In this document: positions 1 through 5,014 of the stretch, piece after piece
Numbering within the stretch: the stretch's first letter is position 1
Layout: every line of letters starts with the position of its first letter
From: an uncultured Gammaproteobacteria bacterium
Lineage (GTDB): Bacteria > Pseudomonadota > Gammaproteobacteria > Pseudomonadales > Azotimanducaceae
NCBI GenBank assembly: GCA_913043075.1
Contig: CAJWLI010000132.1
Location: 1-5,014, forward strand
Length of the DNA: 5,014 nucleotides
Reading direction: 5' to 3'
Notes under the pieces: generated by a model
What the model was told of the DNA's origin: nothing
The model's input: only the letters and a program-made list of their open reading frames with translations
Database searches by the model: none
Position numbers and translations under genes: made by a program

Positions 1-280
1 GTCTGCACTCAGGGGTATAAAGCGGGATTACATGGTCTCCAGGTACAAGCGAATTAACTCCTGAACCTACCTCACGAACAACAGCGGCGCCTTCGTGTCC
101 AAGAATCGCGGGGAAGACTCCCTCCGGATCTTCACCGGAAAGCGTAAAGGCGTCCGTATGGCATATGCCAGTAGCCATTACTTCAATCAAAACCTCACCT
201 TCTCTCGGCCCCTCTAAATCTACCTCAACGATTTCTAAGGGTTGTCCTGCGCCAAAAGCCACCGCTGCCTTGGTTTTCAT
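1..280 (-). CDS. frmA: Class III zinc alcohol dehydrogenase / S-(hydroxymethyl)glutathione dehydrogenase, N-terminal part
   Basis: This is the first 93 codons of a cytoplasmic medium-chain zinc dehydrogenase; the gene continues past the left edge. The family (FrmA, also called AdhC) oxidises the spontaneous glutathione-formaldehyde adduct with NAD+, and also oxidises long-chain primary alcohols. I translated it by hand from the ATG at 280. It opens MKTKAAVAFGAGQPLEIVEV, shows GICHTDAFTLSG with Cys40 as catalytic zinc ligand, then GHEG with His62 and Glu63, then GDHVIPLYTPEC, where Cys92 would be the first structural-zinc ligand. The segment matches E. coli FrmA almost motif for motif, including SGEDPEGVFP. 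An AGGGA Shine-Dalgarno lies five bases upstream. The P450 gene ends 41 bases before the start on the same strand with no terminator visible, so co-transcription is likely. Family assignment is secure; the physiological substrate (formaldehyde or a P450-derived alcohol) is inference. Confidence 0.93.
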   Translation of the reverse strand, partial: MKTKAAVAFGAGQPLEIVEVDLEGPREGEVLIEVMATGICHTDAFTLSGEDPEGVFPAILGHEGAAVVREVGSGVNSLVPGDHVIPLYTPECR

Positions 281-321
281 ATGCTTCCCTTTTTAAAAAT
301 GATCCAGTCTTTCCAACAATT

Positions 322-1575
322 CTAGCTCAGTGGATGCAATCGAACAGGCAAGTAGGTATACCCATGAACGAAACATGATGGAGTTCGCTTCTCAGCTCCA
401 ACGACCTCAACGAACTCAAACCTTTTTTGGACCTCTTCCCACAGCACGCGCAGCTGCATCTCAGCCATCCGATTCCCCATACATCGATGCAATCCAAAGC
501 CAAAGGAAATGTGATTGCGAGCGCGTTCCCGGTCGATCTTGAACTCCTCAGGGTGAGAGATTACGCGTTCATCACGATTACCTGATGCGTACCACATAAT
601 AACCTTTTCCCCAGCTTTCATAGGTTGTCCTCGAAACTCGAAATCCTTAGTAACTGTTCTGCGCATGTGCGCTAAAGGCGTTACCCAACGAATAATTTCA
701 GAAACCATATTTGGTATTAAAGCAGGATTTTCTCTAAGTTTTTGATACTCTTTCGGGTGCTGGTTTAACGCCAGAACTCCGCCCGAGATAGAGTTGCGGG
801 TAGTGTCGTTGCCTCCAACTATCAACAAAAGAATGTTCCCTAAATACTCTTGTGGCGAAAGATTCCGTGTTGCATCACCACGAATCATCATTGAAACGAA
901 ATCGTTTCCGGTGGGATCTTTTTCACGCTCTTTCCAAAGTTTAGAAAAGTAATCCAAACACTCGAGCAACTCGTTTTGGCGCTGCTCATTACTCTCGATA
1001 ATGCCTTCTCCAAGTCGGGCGAAGACAACGTCAGACCAACGCGTCAATTTTCGGCGATCATGATAAGGAAAATCAAAAAGCGTAGCCAACATTTGGGTGG
1101 TCAATTCGATCGAAACTCTATTAACCCAGTCAAAGGTTTTATTCAAAGGCAAATCATCAAGAATATCTCCCGCCCGACTGCGAATGGTGCCCTCTAATTC
1201 CTTTAGATTCGGCGGCGCAACCACTCCCTGAACCGTTTTTCTTTGCTCATCATGTTTGGGTGGATCCATAGCAATAAATGTAGGGGCAGAAAAATTACTG
1301 TCTTCAACGGGATCTGCGATAGAAATCCTTGGATAGGAAGAGAAAATCTCCCAATTTCTCTCGACTTCAAGTATGTCTTCGAACCTAGTAATCGACCAAA
1401 AAGGTCCGTATTCACTGCTTTTACAATAATGGACAGGCGCTTCATCTCTAAGCCTTTTGAAAAAACCCCACTTTTTGTCTTGCTTCCAAAGATCAATGTG
1501 ACTGATATCAATATCAGACAAGGTAATCGTTTCTGGGTCCATTTCAAGCATGCTGGGCAAGTCTAAAGTGCTCAT
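322..1575 (-). CDS. Cytochrome P450, CYP153 family (alkane / alkyl-chain terminal hydroxylase)
   Basis: A soluble class I bacterial P450 of 417 residues from the chosen ATG. CYP153A enzymes hydroxylate the terminal carbon of medium-chain alkanes or fatty acids, using O2 and electrons from a ferredoxin and its reductase. In order: HYCKSS near residue 49, FIAMDPPKHDEQR at about 100-112 (C-helix region), the I-helix oxygen-activation motif GGNDTT at 254-259, the ExxR motif EIIR at 293-296, HMRRT at 303-307, and the haem loop FGFGLHRCMG at 358-367 with Cys365 as axial thiolate. These stretches closely resemble the Mycobacterium CYP153A6 sequence as I recall it. An in-frame TTG at 1656 would add 27 residues, but it lacks a ribosome site and sits on the likely -35 element. 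The ATG at 1575 has AGAGG seven bases upstream. Nothing looks truncated. No ferredoxin or reductase gene is in view. The exact substrate is not readable from sequence. Confidence 0.93.
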   Translation of the reverse strand: MSTLDLPSMLEMDPETITLSDIDISHIDLWKQDKKWGFFKRLRDEAPVHYCKSSEYGPFWSITRFEDILEVERNWEIFSSYPRISIADPVEDSNFSAPTFIAMDPPKHDEQRKTVQGVVAPPNLKELEGTIRSRAGDILDDLPLNKTFDWVNRVSIELTTQMLATLFDFPYHDRRKLTRWSDVVFARLGEGIIESNEQRQNELLECLDYFSKLWKEREKDPTGNDFVSMMIRGDATRNLSPQEYLGNILLLIVGGNDTTRNSISGGVLALNQHPKEYQKLRENPALIPNMVSEIIRWVTPLAHMRRTVTKDFEFRGQPMKAGEKVIMWYASGNRDERVISHPEEFKIDRERARNHISFGFGLHRCMGNRMAEMQLRVLWEEVQKRFEFVEVVGAEKRTPSCFVHGYTYLPVRLHPLS

Positions 1576-1582
1576 GCGGCTA

Positions 1583-1587
1583 CCTCT
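1583..1587 (-). promoter_or_regulatory. Shine-Dalgarno that decides the P450 start
   Basis: On the minus strand the bases read AGAGG inside AAAAGAGGT, seven bases before the ATG at 1575. The alternative in-frame TTG at 1656 has no purine-rich site at a workable distance, so this site supports the 417-residue form. Confidence 0.75.
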
Positions 1588-1618
1588 TTTAAGAATTTGT
1601 CTTAATCTGCATTCCTCA

Positions 1619-1647
1619 TAGCCAACAATAATTTCATTACCTATACT
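1619..1647 (+). promoter_or_regulatory. Candidate sigma70 promoter for the alkaline phosphatase gene
   Basis: TATACT (1642-1647, five of six matches to the -10 consensus) lies 17 bases after TAGCCA (1619-1624, four of six matches to -35). It would start transcription near 1654, giving a leader of about 63 bases. It overlaps the candidate minus-strand P450 promoter. I found no convincing Pho box (tandem CTGTCAT-like repeats) beside it. The weak -35 keeps confidence low. Confidence 0.3.
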
Positions 1648-1656
1648 GGTAGTCAA
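1628..1656 (-). promoter_or_regulatory. Candidate sigma70 promoter for the P450-dehydrogenase operon
   Basis: On the minus strand TTGACT (1651-1656, five of six matches to the -35 consensus) is followed after 17 bases by AATTAT (1628-1633, four of six matches to the -10 consensus). Transcription would start near 1621 and leave a leader of roughly 46 bases before the P450 ATG. Spacing is ideal, but the -10 is only fair and short AT-rich matches occur by chance. Confidence 0.45.
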
Positions 1657-1716
1657 TCAAATCTAAGCAGACAAACAGTCAGCTCTAAAAGACCCGAGAA
1701 TAACAAAGGAATACTG

Positions 1717-3015
1717 ATGCGAAATTCCATCCTCATAGCACTCATTTCACTCTCTCTAGGGGGTTTGATAGGAGCAAAAGTGATGGAATCCTTTGGCAGA
1801 AATTACATCATGGCTAACTTACCTGTTCCCTCTGGCACCCTTAACGACAAGGACGTTTTTCTAAAATCAATTCCTGCAAATAGTGAGCTAGTTAAAAAAG
1901 ACTTAGTTGAAGTAAACAAAAAAGCGAAGAACGTAATTCTGCTTATCGGTGATGGGATGAGTGCTAGCCAAATCACTTCCTATAGACTCCTAAAAGAAGG
2001 ACCCAATGGAAGGATAGCGATGGACCGCTTTCCAATTTCAGGGATTGTTCTTACTCACTCAGCTGACGCAATAATAACTGATTCAGCTTCATCAGCAACG
2101 GCCTACAGCACGGGATCAAAAACAAAAAACAGCTACTTAGGCGTAGATAAAGATGGTCAAATTTTAGAAAATCTGACCGAGAAATTGGATGACTTCGGGT
2201 TCATAAGCGCCCTGATTTCGACTTCTGAAGTTACTCATGCAACTCCAGCTGCGTTTTCTTCTCATGTAGATTCAAGGCGAGATACTGATGAGATAAGTTC
2301 TCAAATGCTTGAATCGAAAGTAGCGACTATTTTGGGAGGAGGCAGGAATTTTTTTTTACCACCAGAGAAGGGCGGAAAAAGAAAAGACAAAAGAAACTTG
2401 CTAGAAGAAGCAAAAAAATCGCGTAAAATTCTGACACATAAAAACCAGTTGGTTATTTCTAACATAAATCCCTCAGAGAAAATATTGGGTCTGTTTGCCA
2501 ATGAGCACCTAAGAGATGAAGGAACTCCTGACAACCATCCGTCAGAACCGACTCTTACAGAGATGCTGAAGTTCAGCCTTGAGCGAGCCAAGGCAGCGAT
2601 TGATAATCAATGCAGAGGATCTTTTATTATGGTCGAGGGATCGCAGGTAGACTGGGCAGGTCACGCCAACAATATTGATTACTTGGAGAGAGAATTAGGA
2701 GAATTCGACGAAGCCACTCGTTACGCTCTCGATTACGCCAAAAACAATCAAAATACATTGGTCGTAGTAACTGCAGATCACGAAACAGGAGGTCTGCTAA
2801 TTGAACCGATTGCCTTATCCTATTATACAGGCAACAACATTAAATTTTCATTTAATACCGCCATAGGAGGGGGCTCCCACACTGGTGCGCCAGTGCCTGT
2901 CTATGCGTACGGCCCTGGTTCCATGAACTTTTCAGGCACTTTAGATAACACTGACGTGTACCATGCAATTCTCAACGCGTTGGATCTAACCGAGCAAACG
3001 GGTTCGTGTTTATAA
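1717..3015 (+). CDS. Exported alkaline phosphatase (PhoA superfamily, His/Trp metal-site variant)
   Basis: A 432-residue metal-dependent phosphomonoesterase, expected in the periplasm or outside the cell, releasing phosphate from organic esters. Residues 4-20 form a hydrophobic signal segment with possible cleavage after Ala20. The active site is complete: metal ligand Asp79 in IGDGM, nucleophile Ser123 in TDSASSATAYSTG, His174 and Thr176 in THATPAA, phosphate-binding Arg187, Glu307 in MVEGS, Asp312 and His316 in VDWAGH, Asp354 and His355 in TADHETGG, and His388 in GGSHTG. Relative to E. coli PhoA, Asp153 is replaced by His174 and Lys328 by Trp313, the arrangement known from cold-adapted marine enzymes such as VAP and TAB5. 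It is somewhat shorter than E. coli PhoA. The ATG has AAAGGA six bases upstream. It is transcribed divergently from the P450 gene, and no phosphate-uptake genes adjoin it. Family certain; the pho symbol is withheld because subgroup names vary. Confidence 0.95.
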   Translation: MRNSILIALISLSLGGLIGAKVMESFGRNYIMANLPVPSGTLNDKDVFLKSIPANSELVKKDLVEVNKKAKNVILLIGDGMSASQITSYRLLKEGPNGRIAMDRFPISGIVLTHSADAIITDSASSATAYSTGSKTKNSYLGVDKDGQILENLTEKLDDFGFISALISTSEVTHATPAAFSSHVDSRRDTDEISSQMLESKVATILGGGRNFFLPPEKGGKRKDKRNLLEEAKKSRKILTHKNQLVISNINPSEKILGLFANEHLRDEGTPDNHPSEPTLTEMLKFSLERAKAAIDNQCRGSFIMVEGSQVDWAGHANNIDYLERELGEFDEATRYALDYAKNNQNTLVVVTADHETGGLLIEPIALSYYTGNNIKFSFNTAIGGGSHTGAPVPVYAYGPGSMNFSGTLDNTDVYHAILNALDLTEQTGSCL

Positions 3016-3036
3016 AGTATACTTGTACGGAGATTT

Positions 3037-3075
3037 CAAGTTTAAATAAGCGAATTGATGTAGATTTAAAACTTG
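3037..3075 (+). repeat. Imperfect inverted repeat (hairpin) between the phosphatase and the 182-residue gene
   Basis: The arm CAAGTTTAAAT (3037-3047) pairs with ATTTAAAACTTG (3064-3075), leaving one bulged A and a 16-base loop. It has no T-run after it, so it is not a standard intrinsic terminator. It ends five bases before the AGGAG ribosome site of the next gene. In RNA it could protect or mark the end of the phosphatase message, or tune translation of the downstream gene. The arms are AT-rich and the stem would be modest in strength. Confidence 0.5.
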
Positions 3076-3080
3076 AGCTA

Positions 3081-3085
3081 AGGAG
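3081..3085 (+). promoter_or_regulatory. Strong Shine-Dalgarno for a TTG start
   Basis: TAAGGAG (3079-3085) is a near-perfect match to the 16S rRNA anti-Shine-Dalgarno and lies nine bases before the TTG at 3095. It is what makes the TTG start credible, because no in-frame ATG occurs before the hydrophobic N-terminus. Confidence 0.75.
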
Positions 3086-3094
3086 AGACAAAAA

Positions 3095-3643
3095 TTGAAA
3101 TTCCTGTTTCGAAGTTTAGTCATCGTTTTGTGCCTGCTACTTATTCCTATCAGTGCGGTAGTGACTTCGGCAATTAAACAGAGATTCGAAGATGGTCCAA
3201 ATAGAGTCTTTTCGGGAGGACCGTTAATTAGTGGTCCAATATACGAGGGAGCAGAACCTGATTGGGAATTCGTCAATACAATTGATACCGTAGAGTTGCA
3301 GCTATTGGAACCCCCTTTGTCCCGGCGGATCTGGATTGCTTCCGCGCAAGGCAGGTTGTTTGTTTGGTCAGGATACATGAATTCACTGGTTGGCCAATTT
3401 TGGAAAACTTGGCCAGCTCAAGCAGAGGCCGATGGAAGAGCATTACTGCGGATTGACGGAGTCCGCTATGAAAGAAATCTCCGACGTCTAACAGATGACA
3501 GGGCATTTGAGGAACTAAGTGCTGTCGTCAGTGAAAAATATCCATCCCGTTTTACCCGAGACTCAGTCGATCGAGGGGATGTCTGGGTCTTCGAAGCGAA
3601 GCCAAAAACTCCAGTGATAGATTCCATCAAGAAGGGTACTTAA
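3095..3643 (+). CDS. Uncharacterised membrane-anchored or exported protein, possible split-barrel fold
   Basis: A 182-residue protein that I do not recognise by name. It begins at a TTG with an excellent ribosome site nine bases upstream. Residues 2-6 are basic and residues 7-25 are a hydrophobic segment, so it is either a signal peptide or a single membrane anchor with the body outside the cytoplasm. The mature part contains GPNRVFSGGPLISGPIYEGAEPDW near residues 39-62, SRRIWIASAQGRLFVWSGYM near 76-95, WPAQAEADGRALLRIDGVRYER near 106-127, then a helical tail (AFEELSAVVSEKY). The order of a strand, a second strand, a Trp-containing helix, a strand with R-I-D-G-x-R-Y and a charged helix recalls flavin- or deazaflavin-binding split-barrel proteins; this is pattern inference only. 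It follows the phosphatase by 79 bases on the same strand and precedes a small ORF by three bases. Coding reality is well supported; function is unknown. Confidence 0.85.
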   Translation: MKFLFRSLVIVLCLLLIPISAVVTSAIKQRFEDGPNRVFSGGPLISGPIYEGAEPDWEFVNTIDTVELQLLEPPLSRRIWIASAQGRLFVWSGYMNSLVGQFWKTWPAQAEADGRALLRIDGVRYERNLRRLTDDRAFEELSAVVSEKYPSRFTRDSVDRGDVWVFEAKPKTPVIDSIKKGT

Positions 3644-3646
3644 ATT

Positions 3647-3775
3647 ATGAAAATTTTCTATAAAGTTATAGCTGTGGCGACAGCTTTAAGTATCCTAAGC
3701 GTATTATTAGTTCCTGGGATAGACGATACAGTAGAAGGTCTTTTTCAATTGATCGTATTGGTTGTCTCTAGGTAG
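3647..3775 (+). CDS. Small hydrophobic protein, 42 residues
   Basis: An ATG three bases after the stop of the 182-residue gene opens a 42-codon frame ending in TAG. It reads MKIFYKVIAVATALSILSVL at the start: two lysines flank the N-terminus, residues 7-23 are a plausible membrane helix, a short acidic stretch follows (GIDDTVEG), and residues 32-41 are hydrophobic again. GAAGGG lies about ten bases upstream within the preceding gene's end, and the tight spacing suggests translational coupling. It resembles no family I know. It could be a single-pass membrane partner of the upstream protein or a non-coding remnant. The charge-hydrophobic layout and spacing favour a real gene, but its length gives weak statistical support. 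Confidence 0.5.
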   Translation: MKIFYKVIAVATALSILSVLLVPGIDDTVEGLFQLIVLVVSR

Positions 3776-3810
3776 TTCCTAAACACTTGCTTTTCTTAGG
3801 CTAAAAATTC

Positions 3811-3832
3811 CTTTAAGCGTTTAGTTTTAAAG
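3811..3832. terminator. Possible weak convergent terminator
   Basis: CTTTAA (3811-3816) and TTAAAG (3827-3832) are a perfect six-base inverted repeat around a ten-base loop, followed on the plus strand by a T-rich run. It lies where the plus-strand genes and the minus-strand DUF2721 gene converge, and overlaps that gene's stop codon. The stem holds almost only A-T pairs, so it would be a poor intrinsic terminator. A second weak repeat, CCTAA/TTAGG, lies just before it at about 3778-3800. Confidence 0.25.
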
Positions 3833-4294
3833 TTTCTCTTTACGTATTTTGTAAATGACCGCCTCAACGTCTTCACCTCTCTTATGAATAGTTCGAGTTG
3901 CAAGGTAGACCTCTAAGCCAAAGAAAATCAAAGAGAAAATTAACGCGCCAACGCATAGCATAAATAAGACTGCGACGATCTGAGGAATCGGTGCTTGGTA
4001 GAGGCCTTCCAAGAATAGACAAAAGATAACAAGGCAAACTAAAAGTCCACTGATAAGGGACAATATGATCGAGCCGTAACAAAATCTACTTCTTAAAATC
4101 AACTTCAAACGAGCCCTTTCAAAGATTCGATTCTCGGAAGAAGTCTCATAATCTAATGCAAACCTTTGAAGCACTCGCATTCTATCTTTTATCCGTCCTA
4201 AGCGATTTGTTAGAGAAATCAAGATAGAACCTATTCCTGCCAGCAAAAATACTGGGGTGACTGCTATTTGCATTATTTCGTTTATGTTTATCAA
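3827..4294 (-). CDS. DUF2721-type membrane protein
   Basis: A 155-residue inner-membrane protein with three predicted helices: about residues 8-27, 72-95 and 104-128. The stretch ITPVFLLAGIG-like (here AVTPVFLLAGIGSI, 11-24) followed by TNRLGRIKDRMR (29-40) is the signature I associate with DUF2721, a widespread family without a known biochemical role. A basic and acidic cytoplasmic linker (residues 31-69) joins helices 1 and 2, and the tail is charged. The start chosen is a TTG at 4294 with AGAAGGG nine bases upstream. The alternative is the internal ATG at 4273 (residue 8), which lacks a ribosome site and would clip the N-terminus close to helix 1. It lies 37 bases downstream of the BetA-like gene on the same strand, so the two may share a transcript; no promoter is obvious in that gap. 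Confidence 0.8.
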   Translation of the reverse strand: MININEIMQIAVTPVFLLAGIGSILISLTNRLGRIKDRMRVLQRFALDYETSSENRIFERARLKLILRSRFCYGSIILSLISGLLVCLVIFCLFLEGLYQAPIPQIVAVLFMLCVGALIFSLIFFGLEVYLATRTIHKRGEDVEAVIYKIRKEKL

Positions 4295-4303
4295 AGCTAA
4301 TAA

Positions 4304-4310
4304 CCCTTCT
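4304..4310 (-). promoter_or_regulatory. Shine-Dalgarno that decides the DUF2721 TTG start
   Basis: On the minus strand these bases read AGAAGGG, nine bases before the TTG at 4294. The ATG seven codons inside the frame has only AT-rich sequence ahead of it, so this site favours the longer product. Confidence 0.55.
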
Positions 4311-4331
4311 CTTTTAAATCGTTACGTGGGA

Positions 4332-5014
4332 CTATTTTTGTTCCGCATTTATAAATTCGGCGATTCGCTCTGCTACCATTATAGTTGGAGCGTTCAGATT
4401 TCCGTTAGTGATGTTGGGGAAAATCGATGCATCGGCTACCCTAAGATTATCTACCCCATGGACCTTACCCGCAGGATCAACCACCGAGTCAGAGTCAGCG
4501 CCCATCCTGCATGTTCCGCAGGGATGATATGCGCTCTCGGCATTCTCTCTGATAAAAGCATCTAGATCAGCGTCGCTTTCAATGTGTTCACCAGGACTGA
4601 TCTCGATGTCCCTATAAGGATCAAACTCGGATTGCCGAAATATTTTCCTTGCAGTGCGAATCGCCTTTCGGAAAACCGGAAAGTCGTCTTCTCCGGACAT
4701 ATAATTAAAATGAATTTTTGGAGCAGTGCGAAAATTGGAGTCTTTAAGGGTTACACTTCCGCGGCTTTTGGAAAGCATGGGACCCGTATGCACTTGAAAA
4801 CCATGCCGACTCGCCTGATTTTTCCCGTCATAAGACATAGCTACCGGGAGAAAATGAAATTGAATGTCAGGGTAATCATTATTTACTTCACTATTAATAA
4901 ATCCACCCACCTCGAAATGATTTGTTGTTCCCAATCCATTACTAAACAATAGCCACTCTAGACCAATTCGGGCCTTTCCAACTAAATTGAGGTGCTTATG
5001 AAGCGAAATCGGCT
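4332..5014 (-). CDS. betA: GMC-family flavoprotein, choline dehydrogenase-like, C-terminal part
   Basis: The last 226 codons of a GMC oxidoreductase; the FAD-binding N-terminus lies beyond the right edge. The frame is open from 5012 to the TAG at 4332-4334. I extended it past an internal TTG at 4949: the added residues (PISLHKHLN...KARIGLEWL) continue the match to E. coli BetA. BetA oxidises choline, and then betaine aldehyde, to give glycine betaine. Visible signatures are GTTNHFEVGGF, YPDIQFHFLPVAMSYDGK, HGFQVHTGPM, HFNYMS, YHPCGTCRMG with the family's catalytic His, VVDPAGKVHG and LRVADASIFP, then GNLNAPTIM with the second active-site Asn. The C-terminus stops soon after MVAERIAEFI, shorter than E. 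coli BetA. The closely related alternative is an AlkJ-like alcohol dehydrogenase, which the nearby P450 would make attractive, but the motif wording fits BetA better. GMC membership is certain; the choline specificity is less so. Confidence 0.85.
   Translation of the reverse strand, partial: PISLHKHLNLVGKARIGLEWLLFSNGLGTTNHFEVGGFINSEVNNDYPDIQFHFLPVAMSYDGKNQASRHGFQVHTGPMLSKSRGSVTLKDSNFRTAPKIHFNYMSGEDDFPVFRKAIRTARKIFRQSEFDPYRDIEISPGEHIESDADLDAFIRENAESAYHPCGTCRMGADSDSVVDPAGKVHGVDNLRVADASIFPNITNGNLNAPTIMVAERIAEFINAEQK

Noticed and set aside
330..542. Plus-strand open frame opposite the P450 C-terminus
   Set aside because: It is a shadow of the haem-binding end of the P450 gene, low in recognisable structure.
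1203..1566. Open frames on both strands of about 107 and 114 codons within the P450 region
   Set aside because: They lie inside the strongly supported P450 gene in other frames, show no protein motif and have no ribosome site worth noting.
1657..1716. Possible Pho box near AAACAGTCAG
   Set aside because: Only a single partial CTGTCAT-like match, without the second repeat at the required spacing.
2349..2357. Run of nine T in the phosphatase gene, a possible slippage or frameshift site
   Set aside because: The frame is intact on both sides and encodes the family's GGGRNFFLP region, so no error or programmed shift is needed.
3010..3378. Minus-strand frame of 122 codons across the phosphatase spacer and the unknown gene
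   Set aside because: It overlaps the better supported TTG gene, lacks a coherent domain, and its composition fits antisense translation.
4947..4949. TTG as the start of a 205-residue dehydrogenase
   Set aside because: The same frame stays open to the window edge and the extra residues continue the BetA match, so this is an internal leucine codon of a longer gene.
4584..4952. Plus-strand frame of 122 codons opposite the BetA-like gene
   Set aside because: The opposite strand carries clear GMC motifs through the same bases.
1..5014. CRISPR array, IS element, tRNA or prophage signature
   Set aside because: No regularly spaced repeats, transposase motifs, cloverleaf sequences or phage gene motifs were seen on reading both strands.

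Overview
The window reads as a chromosomal stretch from a moderately AT-rich, glutathione-using proteobacterium, most likely a marine gammaproteobacterium. This rests on protein resemblance (CYP153-type P450, class III alcohol dehydrogenase, BetA-type choline dehydrogenase, His/Trp-type alkaline phosphatase) and base composition, not on a phylogenetic marker. I recognise no tRNA, rRNA, CRISPR array, insertion sequence or phage gene.

Layout. On the left, the minus strand carries a CYP153-family cytochrome P450 (322-1575) followed 41 bases downstream by the N-terminal third of a class III zinc alcohol dehydrogenase (FrmA/AdhC type), which runs off the left edge. A 141-base divergent intergenic region (1576-1716) holds candidate overlapping, oppositely directed sigma70-like promoters. 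On the plus strand follow an exported PhoA-superfamily alkaline phosphatase (1717-3015), an uncharacterised 182-residue membrane-anchored or secreted protein (3095-3643, TTG start with a strong Shine-Dalgarno) and a 42-residue hydrophobic small ORF three bases later (3647-3775). These converge on a minus-strand pair: a DUF2721-type three-helix membrane protein (3827-4294, TTG start) and, upstream of it, the C-terminal 226 residues of a GMC flavoprotein closest to choline dehydrogenase BetA, which runs off the right edge.

How the genes may work together. The P450 and the alcohol dehydrogenase look co-transcribed. They could form a short oxidation route: terminal hydroxylation of an alkane or alkyl chain, then oxidation of the alcohol. 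Alternatively the dehydrogenase could clear formaldehyde as its glutathione adduct. The ferredoxin and ferredoxin reductase that CYP153 enzymes need are not in the window. The phosphatase would release phosphate from organic esters outside the cytoplasm, and the BetA-like enzyme would feed glycine betaine synthesis. Apart from the P450-dehydrogenase pair I see no functional link among these modules. The least described parts are the 182-residue protein, the small ORF and the hairpin ahead of the 182-residue gene. I do not see convincing evidence of an entirely new system.
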